DNA of 64,000 nt from an uncultured Draconibacterium sp. (GTDB lineage Bacteria > Bacteroidota > Bacteroidia > Bacteroidales > Prolixibacteraceae), in contig NZ_OY776414.1 of the NCBI RefSeq assembly GCF_963675585.1, forward strand, positions 785,001 through 849,000, read 5' to 3'. The notes under the pieces were generated by a model. The model searched no databases. It worked only from the letters and a program-made list of their open reading frames with translations, and was not told where the DNA came from. The position numbers and the translations under genes were made by a program. Positions 46,246 through 54,703 of this stretch are shown here, piece after piece; position 1 is the first letter of the stretch, and every line of letters begins with the position of its first letter.

Positions 46246-47691
46246 ATGACCTCAAGAAGAAAGTTTATAAAAAAATCGGCTGCAACTTTAGGCGCCATAA
46301 CAATTGTTCCTTCACACGTTCTTTTTGCAAAAGATGAAATTCGTAATTCAGCCGGAGAATTAATTCGTTCGCGTGTTGTAGCACCAAGTGATAAAGTAAA
46401 TATGGCTTTTTGCGGAATCGGAAACCGTGGTGGCCAAATATTCCGCGAATTCAATAACACCGGATTGGTAAATACAACGGTTTTGTGCGATGTGGATATG
46501 GGGGCAAAACATACGCTTGAAAATATGAATGCGCATCCGGATGCGAAAAAATTTCAGGATTTTAGAGAAATGTTTGATAAGGCTGTAAAAGATTTTGATG
46601 CTGTTAGTATTGGAACACCTGATTTTTCGCATTTCCCGATCACCATTCTGGCCATGTCATTGGGTAAGCACGTGTATGTTGAAAAACCATTGACACGTAC
46701 TTTTCACGAATCGGAATTGCTGATTAAGGCTGCAAAAAAATACAAGGTTGCCACACAAATGGGAAACCAGGGCCATTCTGAAGGCAATTATTTTCAGTTT
46801 AAAGCATGGGTGGATGCAGGAATTATTAAGGATGTAACTAAAATTACTGCCCACATGAACGGGCAACGTCGCTGGCACGGTTGGGATACGAGCATGAGCG
46901 AATATCCGGTTAATCCAACTATCCCCGATACACTGGATTGGGATACCTGGTTAATGACCGCAAAAGAACACGGCTACCACGAAGATTTTGTAAACGGACA
47001 ATGGCGGTGCTGGTACGAACATGGTATGGGCGCTTTGGGCGACTGGGGAGCACATATTATGGATACCGCACATGAGTTTCTTGACTTGGGATTGCCTTAC
47101 GAAGTTGATCCTGTTAAAATTGAAGGACACAATAAATTATTCTTCCCGCAGGCTTCAACGCTGGCTTTTAAATTTCCGGAACGCAAAAAAATGCCGGCGT
47201 GTACAATTACCTGGTACGACGGCATGAATAACATACCTCAGGTACCAAAAGGTTTTGGCGAACTGGAAGTTGATCCGAATATTCCGCCTGCAAGTACCGG
47301 AGCAGTGCAACCTGCAAAACTTGGTCCGGGTAAAGAAATATATGGTAAAGACCTTACTTTTAAAGGAGGTTCGCACGGTAGCACACTGAGTATTATTCCT
47401 GAAGAGGCTGCAAAAGATATGGAATCGAAATTGCCGGAAGTGCCTAAAAGTCCTTCAAACCATTTCGAGAATTTTGTAAAAGCCGCAAAAGGAGAGGAGA
47501 AAACACGCTCACCATTTGAAGTTTCGGCTCCGTTAAGCCAGGTTTTCTGTTTGGGTACTATTGCTCAACGTTTGAACACTAAAATTGAATTCGATCGTAA
47601 AACCAAAACAATTACCAATAATAAAGTGGCAAACGATTTATTGGTTGGAACTCCTCCACGAAAAGGTTGGGAAGAGTTTTATAAATTGTAG
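46246..47691 (+). CDS. Gfo/Idh/MocA-family oxidoreductase, exported
   Basis: A 481-aa enzyme with a Tat-type signal (TSRRKFIKKSAATLGAITIV). The Rossmann domain begins VNMAFCGIGNRGGQIF and continues to the catalytic segment HVYVEKPLTR. The C-terminal half is the alpha/beta substrate-binding domain (GMGALGDWGAHIMDTAHEF). Such exported dehydrogenases oxidise sugars or sugar acids with a tightly bound NAD(P). Its neighbours, a second Gfo/Idh gene and a DUF6807 gene, suggest a periplasmic sugar-oxidation route (inference). A terminator follows. Confidence 0.9.
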   Translation: MTSRRKFIKKSAATLGAITIVPSHVLFAKDEIRNSAGELIRSRVVAPSDKVNMAFCGIGNRGGQIFREFNNTGLVNTTVLCDVDMGAKHTLENMNAHPDAKKFQDFREMFDKAVKDFDAVSIGTPDFSHFPITILAMSLGKHVYVEKPLTRTFHESELLIKAAKKYKVATQMGNQGHSEGNYFQFKAWVDAGIIKDVTKITAHMNGQRRWHGWDTSMSEYPVNPTIPDTLDWDTWLMTAKEHGYHEDFVNGQWRCWYEHGMGALGDWGAHIMDTAHEFLDLGLPYEVDPVKIEGHNKLFFPQASTLAFKFPERKKMPACTITWYDGMNNIPQVPKGFGELEVDPNIPPASTGAVQPAKLGPGKEIYGKDLTFKGGSHGSTLSIIPEEAAKDMESKLPEVPKSPSNHFENFVKAAKGEEKTRSPFEVSAPLSQVFCLGTIAQRLNTKIEFDRKTKTITNNKVANDLLVGTPPRKGWEEFYKL

Positions 47692-47716
47692 AAACGATTT
47701 TATTTATAAGTTTATA

Positions 47717-47749
47717 AACTCTCTGGTAGTAATAATCAGGGAGTTTTTT
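47717..47749 (+). terminator. Intrinsic terminator after first Gfo/Idh gene
   Basis: AACTCTCTG (47717-47725) pairs with CAGGGAGTT (47737-47745), 9 bp with one G-U, followed by T-rich sequence. Confidence 0.8.
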
Positions 47750-47785
47750 ATTTTTACTATTTCTTACTAAACAGATCAATAATTC

Positions 47786-48712
47786 ATGTCGGATCCTATC
47801 ATTTTTAGCGATACATTTTTAGCCATGGGGGCACCATGTGACGTAGTTTTACCAAATGTTGAAGAATCGTTTGCCAAAAAGGTTTTTCAGCAAATAAAAA
47901 ACGAGGTCGAACAAATTGAAAATGCCATTAGCCGCTTTAGTGCCGTATCATCTATTTGGGAAATTAATGCAACACCTGCTAATACATGGGTTTCGGTATC
48001 GGATGAGTTGTGGGAGATTCTTTCCATTTGCTCCGATTTTTATGAAATGAGTAACGGAGCCTTCGATGTAACAATAGCTCCGCTTTCTTTGCTTTGGAAA
48101 GAAAATGAATTACCAACTGAGGCAGAGATCGGGCAAGCATTGAAAAAATGTGGATTTGATAAATTGGAGCTGGATTTAGAAAAACATCAGCTAAAGTTTA
48201 CCGAAGAAGGAATGGAACTTGATTTTGGTAGCATCGAAAAAGGATTTGTTCTGGATCTGTTAAAGCCCATGTTGTTTGATTTGGGTATAAGCAATGCCAT
48301 AATCAGTTTTCAGGAAGACGTTGTCCTTGCTGCCGGAACTCATCCTAGTGGAGAATCATGGCCACTTGGAATTCGAAACCTTCGCAATCCGGTAGAATTT
48401 AATCATGTTTTTGCTGTAAGCGATCAAATGGTAACCACTGCCGGTACTGTGTTTATTCGTGATGACGGCGAGGGAATTAAAAAACGACAGATTATTAGTC
48501 CTGCTGATGGATGGCTGATTGATGGCGATAAAACCGTTTCAGTAAAAGCCGATTCGGCAACAATGGCTCAGTTTATTTCTCATATCTGGCTGATTTTACC
48601 AGAGGAGGATAAATCGATTTTATCTGATCAATTTAAAAATATAGAAATACTGGAAGTAGAGTATTTGGATGATGATATTCGAACCCGGCTTTCGATATTG
48701 GAAGGGGAATAA
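47786..48712 (+). CDS. Divergent ApbE-like (FAD:protein FMN transferase family) protein
   Basis: A 308-aa protein with no signal peptide. The ApbE-like order is seen: AMGAPCDVVLP (start), SRFSAVSSIWEIN, FDVTIAPLSLLW, LDFGSIEKGFVLDLL, and a weak VTTAGTVF/RQIISPADGW block. Canonical ApbE has GGI-K-G, GG(D/N) and T-SG motifs that bind FAD and metal. Here several are changed (GSIEKG, FQEDVVLAAG, TAGTVF). Activity may be lost or altered. It lies two bases before the DUF6807 gene. A cytosolic ApbE homologue with these neighbours is odd; fold assignment is fairly good, function unsure. Confidence 0.75.
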   Translation: MSDPIIFSDTFLAMGAPCDVVLPNVEESFAKKVFQQIKNEVEQIENAISRFSAVSSIWEINATPANTWVSVSDELWEILSICSDFYEMSNGAFDVTIAPLSLLWKENELPTEAEIGQALKKCGFDKLELDLEKHQLKFTEEGMELDFGSIEKGFVLDLLKPMLFDLGISNAIISFQEDVVLAAGTHPSGESWPLGIRNLRNPVEFNHVFAVSDQMVTTAGTVFIRDDGEGIKKRQIISPADGWLIDGDKTVSVKADSATMAQFISHIWLILPEEDKSILSDQFKNIEILEVEYLDDDIRTRLSILEGE

Positions 48713-48714
48713 CT

Positions 48715-49644
48715 ATGAAACTAAAACTTATAAGCGGAATTTTTTTGTTGATGTCGTTTGCATGGGTAAGTCCTGCTCAACTTACCATGAAAAAACGTGA
48801 GGGTGGTATTTTGATTGTGGACGGGAAGGAGAATGTTCTTATGTATCAAACTGCGCCCAAAAGCAAAGATGGCAGGTTTTCCCGATCGAACTACATTCAT
48901 CCCTTGTATGGGCTGAATGGACAAATATTAACCGAAGATTTTCCGGCTGATCATTTGCATCATCGGGGTGTTTTTTGGGCCTGGCATCAGGTTTGGATTG
49001 GCGACAAACAAATTGGCGATCCCTGGGAATTGGTAGATTTTGAACAGGATGTGGTGGAACTTGAATTTATGAAAGGTGCTTCCGAATCGGTAGAGATTCG
49101 CACTGAGGTGGATTGGAAATCACGCCAATGGAGGTTGGATGGCAGGATTGTTCCCTATTTGAAAGAGCACGCGAAAATTACCGTTCATCCATCAACAGGC
49201 ACTTATCGAAAAATTGATTTCGAAATTAGTCTTTTGGCATTGGTTGATGATTTAAAAATTGGTGGTTCGAATGATGCCAAAGGATACAGTGGTTTTTCTG
49301 TGCGGATGAAATTACCCGACGATGTTAAATTCTCCGGAAAAAACGGCGAAGTAGTTCCTGAGGTTACGGCCGTAAAATCGGATGGTTTTGTAAATGTATC
49401 CGGAACCATTGGTCAGTTTAAAGGGAAAGGCGGAATTGTTATCGTTGATAATCCCGGGAATCCCGGTTATCCGCAATCCTGGATATTAAGAGATAAAAAC
49501 AGTATGCAAAATGCTGTTTACCCCGGAAATAAACTGGTTCCCTTATCAACTACCGAACCTCTGGTTTTAAAATACTCGTTGCTGGTGTACACCGGAAAAA
49601 TGAGCAGTAACAAAATTGAAAAAATTATTCAGAGAGAATACTAA
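48715..49644 (+). CDS. DUF6807 (PmoA-like) exported protein
   Basis: A 309-aa protein with a signal peptide (LISGIFLLMSFAWVSPAQ). The motif NYIHPLYGLNGQILTEDFPA then DHLHHRGVFWAWHQV is characteristic of the DUF6807 family, formerly annotated as a methane-oxygenase PmoA-like protein. This is not a methane monooxygenase. The histidines in HLHHRG suggest metal or active-site chemistry, but the family's reaction is not established. It is translationally linked to the ApbE-like gene and followed by a Gfo/Idh gene, a frequent pairing in sugar-utilisation loci (recollection). Confidence 0.85.
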   Translation: MKLKLISGIFLLMSFAWVSPAQLTMKKREGGILIVDGKENVLMYQTAPKSKDGRFSRSNYIHPLYGLNGQILTEDFPADHLHHRGVFWAWHQVWIGDKQIGDPWELVDFEQDVVELEFMKGASESVEIRTEVDWKSRQWRLDGRIVPYLKEHAKITVHPSTGTYRKIDFEISLLALVDDLKIGGSNDAKGYSGFSVRMKLPDDVKFSGKNGEVVPEVTAVKSDGFVNVSGTIGQFKGKGGIVIVDNPGNPGYPQSWILRDKNSMQNAVYPGNKLVPLSTTEPLVLKYSLLVYTGKMSSNKIEKIIQREY

Positions 49645-49745
49645 TGAACTGTTGAACACAACTGAGTAAATAGAAAGAATTGAATCAACTATTTTCAATG
49701 TTTGCTTTGTAAAACAACATTGATTTAATACCAATTATAACCAAA

Positions 49746-51056
49746 ATGAATACCAATAGAAGAGATTTTATTAAACATTCGGCAATTGCAGCTGCAGCTG
49801 TTGGAGTGGCTCCAACCATTCTGAATGCTTGTGCATCGCCTGCCGATAAAGTCACAGTTGCACTTATCGGTTGCCGGTCGATGGGTTTTAACGACCTGAG
49901 AAGTTTTTTGCGCGAAGAAAATAATGTGGAATGCGTTGCCTTGTGCGACGTTGATACTAAGGTGCTTGAAGGTAAAGCCGCCGAAGTAGAAACATTAACC
50001 GGAATCAGGCCGAAAACATACAAAGATTTTAGGCATGTTTTGGATAACAAAGATGTACAGGCAGTAATAATTGGAACACCCGACCACTGGCACGCCAACA
50101 TGATGATTTCCGCTTTGCAGGCGGGGAAACACGTATATGTTGAAAAACCAATGGGACACAGCATTGAAGAGTGTAATGCCATGGTTGCAGCACAGGCGAA
50201 ATATCCCGAATTGTATTGCCAGGTGGGTATGTGGCAACGCAGTTCGAAGCACTGGTTTGAAGCGTCAGATATTGTTAAATCGGGCGAACTTGGCGATGTG
50301 CATTTGGTAAAAGCCTGGATTTACAAAGGCTACGATACTCCTTATCCGGCAATGCCAGACTCGGAAGCACCTGACTATGTGGATTACGACATGTGGCTGG
50401 GACCGGCGCCCAAAAGAGCTTTTAATTTGAATCGTTTTCATTATAACTTTCGTTGGTGGTACGATTATGCCGGTGGTGCAATGACCGACTGGGGAGTACA
50501 TTTACTCGATTTTGCTTTGCATGCCATGGATGCTGATATGCCGACATCCATTTCGCCCGGAGGTGGTATTTTTTACCACGAAAAAGGAGCGATTGAAACA
50601 CCCGATATTCAACAAGCCATCTACGCGTATCCTAAACATACAATGATTTGGGAATGTGGCTTAAACCCGGGAATCGGACCATATCAAAAAGGACATGGAG
50701 TAGCTTATGTTGGGCAAAAAGGAACACTGGTTGTTACTCGAAGTGGATACGAAGTAATTCCGGATAAAGATGGCAAGCAACAACCTTATTTTGAAGCAAG
50801 GACACAGGCAGAATATGGCGACGGTTTAGACGAACACGTTAAAAATCTGTTGTCGTGCATTCGCGAAGGAGGAACTTTGAATACTCCCGTTGAAATTGGA
50901 GCAAAAACGGCCATTGTTTCTGAAATGGGAAATATTGCGTACCGTGCCGGACAGGTTATTCATTGGGACGACTCGAAAAAACAGTTTAACGAGGAGGTTG
51001 CCAACAATATGGCAAAACTGAATTACAATCCGGATTGGAAATTACCGACTGTTTAA
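49746..51056 (+). CDS. Gfo/Idh/MocA-family oxidoreductase, exported (second copy)
   Basis: A 436-aa enzyme with a Tat-type signal (NRRDFIKHSAIAAAAVGVAP) that could also be a lipoprotein (ILNACAS). The Rossmann region is KVTVALIGCRSMGF with a degenerate glycine pattern compared with the first Gfo/Idh protein (CGIGNRGG). The catalytic EKPMGHS segment and IGTPDHWHANMM are intact, and GGAMTDWGVHLLDFA is in the substrate domain. It probably works with the other dehydrogenase at 46246; partner or sequential steps are not distinguishable. A strong terminator follows at 51121. Confidence 0.9.
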   Translation: MNTNRRDFIKHSAIAAAAVGVAPTILNACASPADKVTVALIGCRSMGFNDLRSFLREENNVECVALCDVDTKVLEGKAAEVETLTGIRPKTYKDFRHVLDNKDVQAVIIGTPDHWHANMMISALQAGKHVYVEKPMGHSIEECNAMVAAQAKYPELYCQVGMWQRSSKHWFEASDIVKSGELGDVHLVKAWIYKGYDTPYPAMPDSEAPDYVDYDMWLGPAPKRAFNLNRFHYNFRWWYDYAGGAMTDWGVHLLDFALHAMDADMPTSISPGGGIFYHEKGAIETPDIQQAIYAYPKHTMIWECGLNPGIGPYQKGHGVAYVGQKGTLVVTRSGYEVIPDKDGKQQPYFEARTQAEYGDGLDEHVKNLLSCIREGGTLNTPVEIGAKTAIVSEMGNIAYRAGQVIHWDDSKKQFNEEVANNMAKLNYNPDWKLPTV

Positions 51057-51093
51057 GAGATTCTTTCACTTCAATTCATTCCGTTCAGAATGA
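51056..51093 (-). repeat. REP-like element, reverse orientation
   Basis: On the minus strand it reads GTCATTCTGAACGG then AATGAATTGAAG, TGAAAGAATCTC, matching the GTCATTCTGAACGAAGTGAAGAATCTC type of dispersed Bacteroidota repeat. It overlaps the stop codon area of the second Gfo/Idh gene and faces another copy at 51183. Confidence 0.6.
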
Positions 51094-51120
51094 CTTTGAA
51101 TGATGAGATTTATTGCTAGA

Positions 51121-51158
51121 AGGGGAGTTATTACAGCACTGCTGTAATAACTCCCCTT
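51121..51158. terminator. Strong bidirectional hairpin terminator
   Basis: AGGGGAGTTATTACAGCA (51121-51138) and its exact reverse complement (51140-51157) form a stem of about 16 bp followed by TTTATACTTTT. It lies between the converging second Gfo/Idh gene and the LytTR gene. Confidence 0.9.
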
Positions 51159-51182
51159 TATACTTTTCGAACTCTCTGCACT

Positions 51183-51209
51183 GTCATCCCAACAAAGTGA
51201 GAGATCTCA
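51183..51209 (+). repeat. REP-like element, forward orientation
   Basis: GTCATCCCAACAAAGTGAGAGATCTC is a second form of the GTCAT...GAGATCTC repeat, the mirror of the copy at 51056-51093 across the hairpin at 51121. Confidence 0.55.
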
Positions 51210-51267
51210 AAAAGATTATGGTATACAAGTGGTTTGAATTGTTCTAAGCAGACTTGATTGAACTTTA

Positions 51268-51993
51268 TTATATCCCAAAAACTTTCATCACATCATCTTT
51301 GTACAATTTACCCACGGGTAGTTTTATGTCGTCCACCTCAATAATGTTGCCTTCCAGCGAGAGTATTTCTTTTATGGAAACGATGTAGGATTTATGAATG
51401 CGAATGAATTGTTTCTTTGGCAACGATTCTTCCAATTCTTTTAACGACGCCAGAGCAGTTATTCGCTTTTTCTGCGTGTGAAAGGTGACATAGGCCTTTT
51501 GTCCTTCGATGTACTTTATGTCGTCGAAATTTATTTTGTAGAATTTGCGGTCGGCCCGAATACTCAGGTACGATTCGGTGTAGGTGGTCTGTACATCTTC
51601 GGGTAATTGTGGTTGTATGTTTTTTTCGCTCTTATCGCCGAGTTTGTCAATTACTTTAATTACCGCCTGAAAAAAACGCTCGAAGGAAAAGGGCTTTAAT
51701 AAATAATCGATGGCACTTAAATTAAAGCCTTCTAAAGCATATTCCTGGTAGGCAGTGGTGAAAATAATTTCAGGTTTCGATTTTAAGCTTTTTACAAATG
51801 CAATACCTGTTATATCGGGCATTTGAATATCGATAAAAAGTAAATCTACTTCTCCTTTTTTTATCAGTTCGGTAGCTTTTAAAGGCGAATTAAAATCGCC
51901 CAACAATTCCAACTCCGGAATTTTACTGATGTAATTTTTCAGGTATTCGCGAGCCAGACGTTCATCATCAATTACCAAACAATTTATTTTCAT
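51268..51993 (-). CDS. LytTR-family response regulator
   Basis: A 241-aa transcription regulator. The receiver domain (1-120) has DDE at 9-11 and phosphoacceptor Asp55 (LLFIDIQMPDITG). A C-terminal LytTR DNA-binding domain (about 140-241) includes IKYIEGQKAYVTFHTQKKRI and FIRIHKSYIVSIKEI. It follows the LytS-like kinase with a 108-base gap and is transcribed divergently from the RND efflux operon, which is its most likely target (inference). Confidence 0.93.
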   Translation of the reverse strand: MKINCLVIDDERLAREYLKNYISKIPELELLGDFNSPLKATELIKKGEVDLLFIDIQMPDITGIAFVKSLKSKPEIIFTTAYQEYALEGFNLSAIDYLLKPFSFERFFQAVIKVIDKLGDKSEKNIQPQLPEDVQTTYTESYLSIRADRKFYKINFDDIKYIEGQKAYVTFHTQKKRITALASLKELEESLPKKQFIRIHKSYIVSIKEILSLEGNIIEVDDIKLPVGKLYKDDVMKVFGI

Positions 51994-52101
51994 TTCGTTT
52001 TACTAGATTGGAAAGTAAAGCTTTTCCGGTTTTCTGTTCTTTTTAATCCTCTGTAATTTCTTGCTTTTTGTACCATCAAAAACGTACCACCAAGATACAA
52101 A

Positions 52102-53109
52102 CTATATGTTCAGCTTCAAATTAACGCTAAACAACTCATCCTGCTCATCTATTTTCAGTTCGTACTGGTTTGGATAAATAATGTCAAGCCGGTGTCGTAC
52201 GTTTTTAATTCCCATTCCGCTTCCGGGAGCAGGTTTTAAATTCGCCTGAAAACTGTTTTCAATCTGAAAATGAAGTTTGTTGTCACGGCTTTTTATATCA
52301 ATGCGAACAAAGGCATTTTCATTTTCTTCGATGCGGCTGTATTTAAAGGCATTTTCAATAAATGGAATAAACAACATTGGAGCAATTTCCACTGTTCCTC
52401 CGTTTATATCTGTTTTTATGCGAATGTTTTGTATGTATTCCGACTTCATCTGCTGAAATGCCGTAAAGTTTTCAATGTAGGTTAATTCAGCCGAAACGGG
52501 CACCCGGTCTTTGTTGCAATCGTAAAAAACATAGCGCAACATTTCCGAAAGTTTTAGAACACTTTCAGGCGCATTTTTCGATTGCATGTAAGTTAAGGAG
52601 TAAATATTATTTAAAGCGTTAAAAATAAAATGCGGATTAATCTGGGCTTTCAGAAGTTTTAACTCGGTTTGTAATTTTTCTTCGGTAAGCAATTTTTCGT
52701 TGGCTTGTAACTGCGTGGTTTGATTCATTAAACTTATTGATGTGGCTACAAAAAATACAAATCCCAAACTAAAGAAATAGCGGAAAAAATGAAAAAATTC
52801 CGGTGGTTTATTTTCGCCTGCAATTCGGTATTCGGTAAGTAAATACTGATCGATGGAAAGAAAAATAACAGCAAGAATAATAATGGTAAGAGAGGATATC
52901 AGGAAATATTTCCGCCCTTTTTTATGAAACCTTGGAAATAAAAAAAGGTAGGTAATGTAGTACATTAAACAACTTACAATTGTTTCGTAAGTGGCATTAA
53001 TTAAGGCAAACTTTGTTCCGTGAAAAAAGTTGGTGGTATTAAAAATAAACAGGAAAAGTGCCGCCCAGGCTACTAATGGTACCCATATTTTTCGTTTTAT
53101 CTTAATCAT
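52102..53109 (-). CDS. LytS-like sensor histidine kinase
   Basis: A 335-aa kinase. Four hydrophobic helices fill about residues 10-130. The short signalling helix leads to LKLLKAQINPHFIFNALNNI, with phosphoacceptor His160, the signature of LytS/YehU-type kinases. The C-terminal ATPase domain has FIPFIENAFKYSR and GSGMGIKNVRHRL. It phosphorylates the LytTR regulator encoded next to it. Confidence 0.92.
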   Translation of the reverse strand: MIKIKRKIWVPLVAWAALFLFIFNTTNFFHGTKFALINATYETIVSCLMYYITYLFLFPRFHKKGRKYFLISSLTIIILAVIFLSIDQYLLTEYRIAGENKPPEFFHFFRYFFSLGFVFFVATSISLMNQTTQLQANEKLLTEEKLQTELKLLKAQINPHFIFNALNNIYSLTYMQSKNAPESVLKLSEMLRYVFYDCNKDRVPVSAELTYIENFTAFQQMKSEYIQNIRIKTDINGGTVEIAPMLFIPFIENAFKYSRIEENENAFVRIDIKSRDNKLHFQIENSFQANLKPAPGSGMGIKNVRHRLDIIYPNQYELKIDEQDELFSVNLKLNI

Positions 53110-53403
53110 TGTTTAGCCTTTCTATTTGAAGTTCTGGCAGAAAAATCAATTTTCTTGTAATCGCACATTTTTAACAAATTTATCCACCCTTTTTTGAATT
53201 CCTGAAATTATATAAACGAAAATACAAAATTCAATAACCAACTGGTGGTTTATATAAATCAACGTATTTTTTGTATAAAAAAGGCTTAAATCCGTAATTG
53301 GTTCATGATCTCATCAATTTGGTGCATTCTTTTTCATTAGTAATGCGAGTGTTTACATTTTTGTTGTTGAAATTCAGATTGAAAACAAGGAAAACAAATA
53401 ATC

Positions 53404-54519
53404 ATGAAAAAGAAAATCTTATATGGATTGGTGAGTGTGGTGCTTATTGTAATAGCATTTGGAGTATCGGGTTTTTTAATTAACTCGAAACCCGAACCCC
53501 GTAAAGACAATGCAACGCACAATGTAATGTATGTAAAAGCCGAAAAGGTTGAAATGGTGGAAACCGAATCGGAAATGATGTACAGAGGACGTATTATTGC
53601 TTTTGATAATGTTTCGCTGGCCGCCGAAGTAAGCGGCAAAATTATGCAAGGTGATGTTCGGTTTAAAGCTGGGCAGAGCTTTAATAAAGGCGATGTTTTA
53701 ATTAATATTTACAGCGAAGATGTAAAAGCTGCATTAAAATCGGGAAAGAGTAGTTTTTTACAAACCCTTTCAAAAATTTTACCCGATTTAAAAGTCGACT
53801 ACACTTCTGAATTTGATAAGTGGAATACCTTTTTCAATTTGGTTGGTCCCGAAAAACCACTACCTCGTTTACCCGAAATGAACTCGGATAAGGAGAAAGT
53901 ATTTTTGGCTGCCAACAATGTTTTGGCAAGTTATTATACCTTGCAACAGCAGGAAATTAATCTGGAGCGTTATACAATCAGAGCACCGTTTTCAGGTATT
54001 TTTAAAACAGTTAACAAAGAAATTGGCGCGGTTGCAAATCCCGGAACCGAACTGGCCAACCTTATTCGTTCCGATAAACTCGAGGTAATTGTAGCCGTTT
54101 TTCCAAAAGATTTAAAGTGGATTACAAAAGGCGAAAAAGTAGAAATTACAGGCAACAACGGCTTTGTGCAAACTGCAACCGTTTCGCGTATATCCGGCTT
54201 TGTGGATGAAGAATCGCAGTCGGTGAATGTGTATCTTACCTATCTTGCGGCGGGCGATAAAACATTTCTTGAAGGCGAATATGTAAACGTTGTTTTTGGA
54301 AATACAAAAGTTTCAGGATTTGAAATACCGCGCGAAGCTGTTGTTAACGATAGTTTTGTGTATGAAATTATAGATGGTAAACTTGAGAAAAATCCTGTTC
54401 AGATTGTTCGCCGCTTAAACGATACATACATCATTTCGGGAATCGATACTGAAAAGACAATTGTAACAGAGTCGCTGGCTTCCATTCATCCAAATATGGA
54501 ATACCTGGCCCGGCCATAA
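53404..54519 (+). CDS. RND efflux periplasmic adaptor subunit
   Basis: Membrane-fusion protein of 371 aa linking the RND pump to TolC. An N-terminal anchor (ILYGLVSVVLIVIAFGVSG) is followed by the barrel-sandwich domain (LAAEVSGKIMQGDVRFKAGQ), a coiled coil around 90-170, and RAPFSGIFKTVNKEIGAVAN. The C-terminal part is FEIPREAVVNDSFVYEI. No lipobox was seen; the anchor is a transmembrane segment. It is the first gene of a three-component pump operon. Confidence 0.93.
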   Translation: MKKKILYGLVSVVLIVIAFGVSGFLINSKPEPRKDNATHNVMYVKAEKVEMVETESEMMYRGRIIAFDNVSLAAEVSGKIMQGDVRFKAGQSFNKGDVLINIYSEDVKAALKSGKSSFLQTLSKILPDLKVDYTSEFDKWNTFFNLVGPEKPLPRLPEMNSDKEKVFLAANNVLASYYTLQQQEINLERYTIRAPFSGIFKTVNKEIGAVANPGTELANLIRSDKLEVIVAVFPKDLKWITKGEKVEITGNNGFVQTATVSRISGFVDEESQSVNVYLTYLAAGDKTFLEGEYVNVVFGNTKVSGFEIPREAVVNDSFVYEIIDGKLEKNPVQIVRRLNDTYIISGIDTEKTIVTESLASIHPNMEYLARP

Positions 54520-54521
54520 CA

Positions 54522-54587
54522 TGATTTTGAGTGCCCGTTTACAACAGAATGATTATTCGCTGTTACGGTTATCTCTTCTCAAAATCA
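54522..54587 (+). promoter_or_regulatory. Inverted repeat in the adaptor-permease gap
   Basis: TGATTTTGAG (54522-54531) and CTCAAAATCA (54578-54587) pair exactly, with smaller inner inversions. It lies in a 184-base gap inside an otherwise compact pump operon and may be an RNA processing or attenuation site (inference). Confidence 0.4.
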
Positions 54588-54703
54588 ACAAAAAATGAAA
54601 CAAGCATGAAATTGTATTAATGGTTTCAACAACTATTAATTCCGATGGCGATCGGTTCATGTGCGTTTAGTCTTATTTACACAAAACAATCATTTTTAAT
54701 AAG

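Noticed and set aside
48715-49644. DUF6807 protein as methane monooxygenase subunit
   Set aside because: The old PmoA-like label comes from family naming; the protein is soluble/exported without membrane helices and lacks partner genes.
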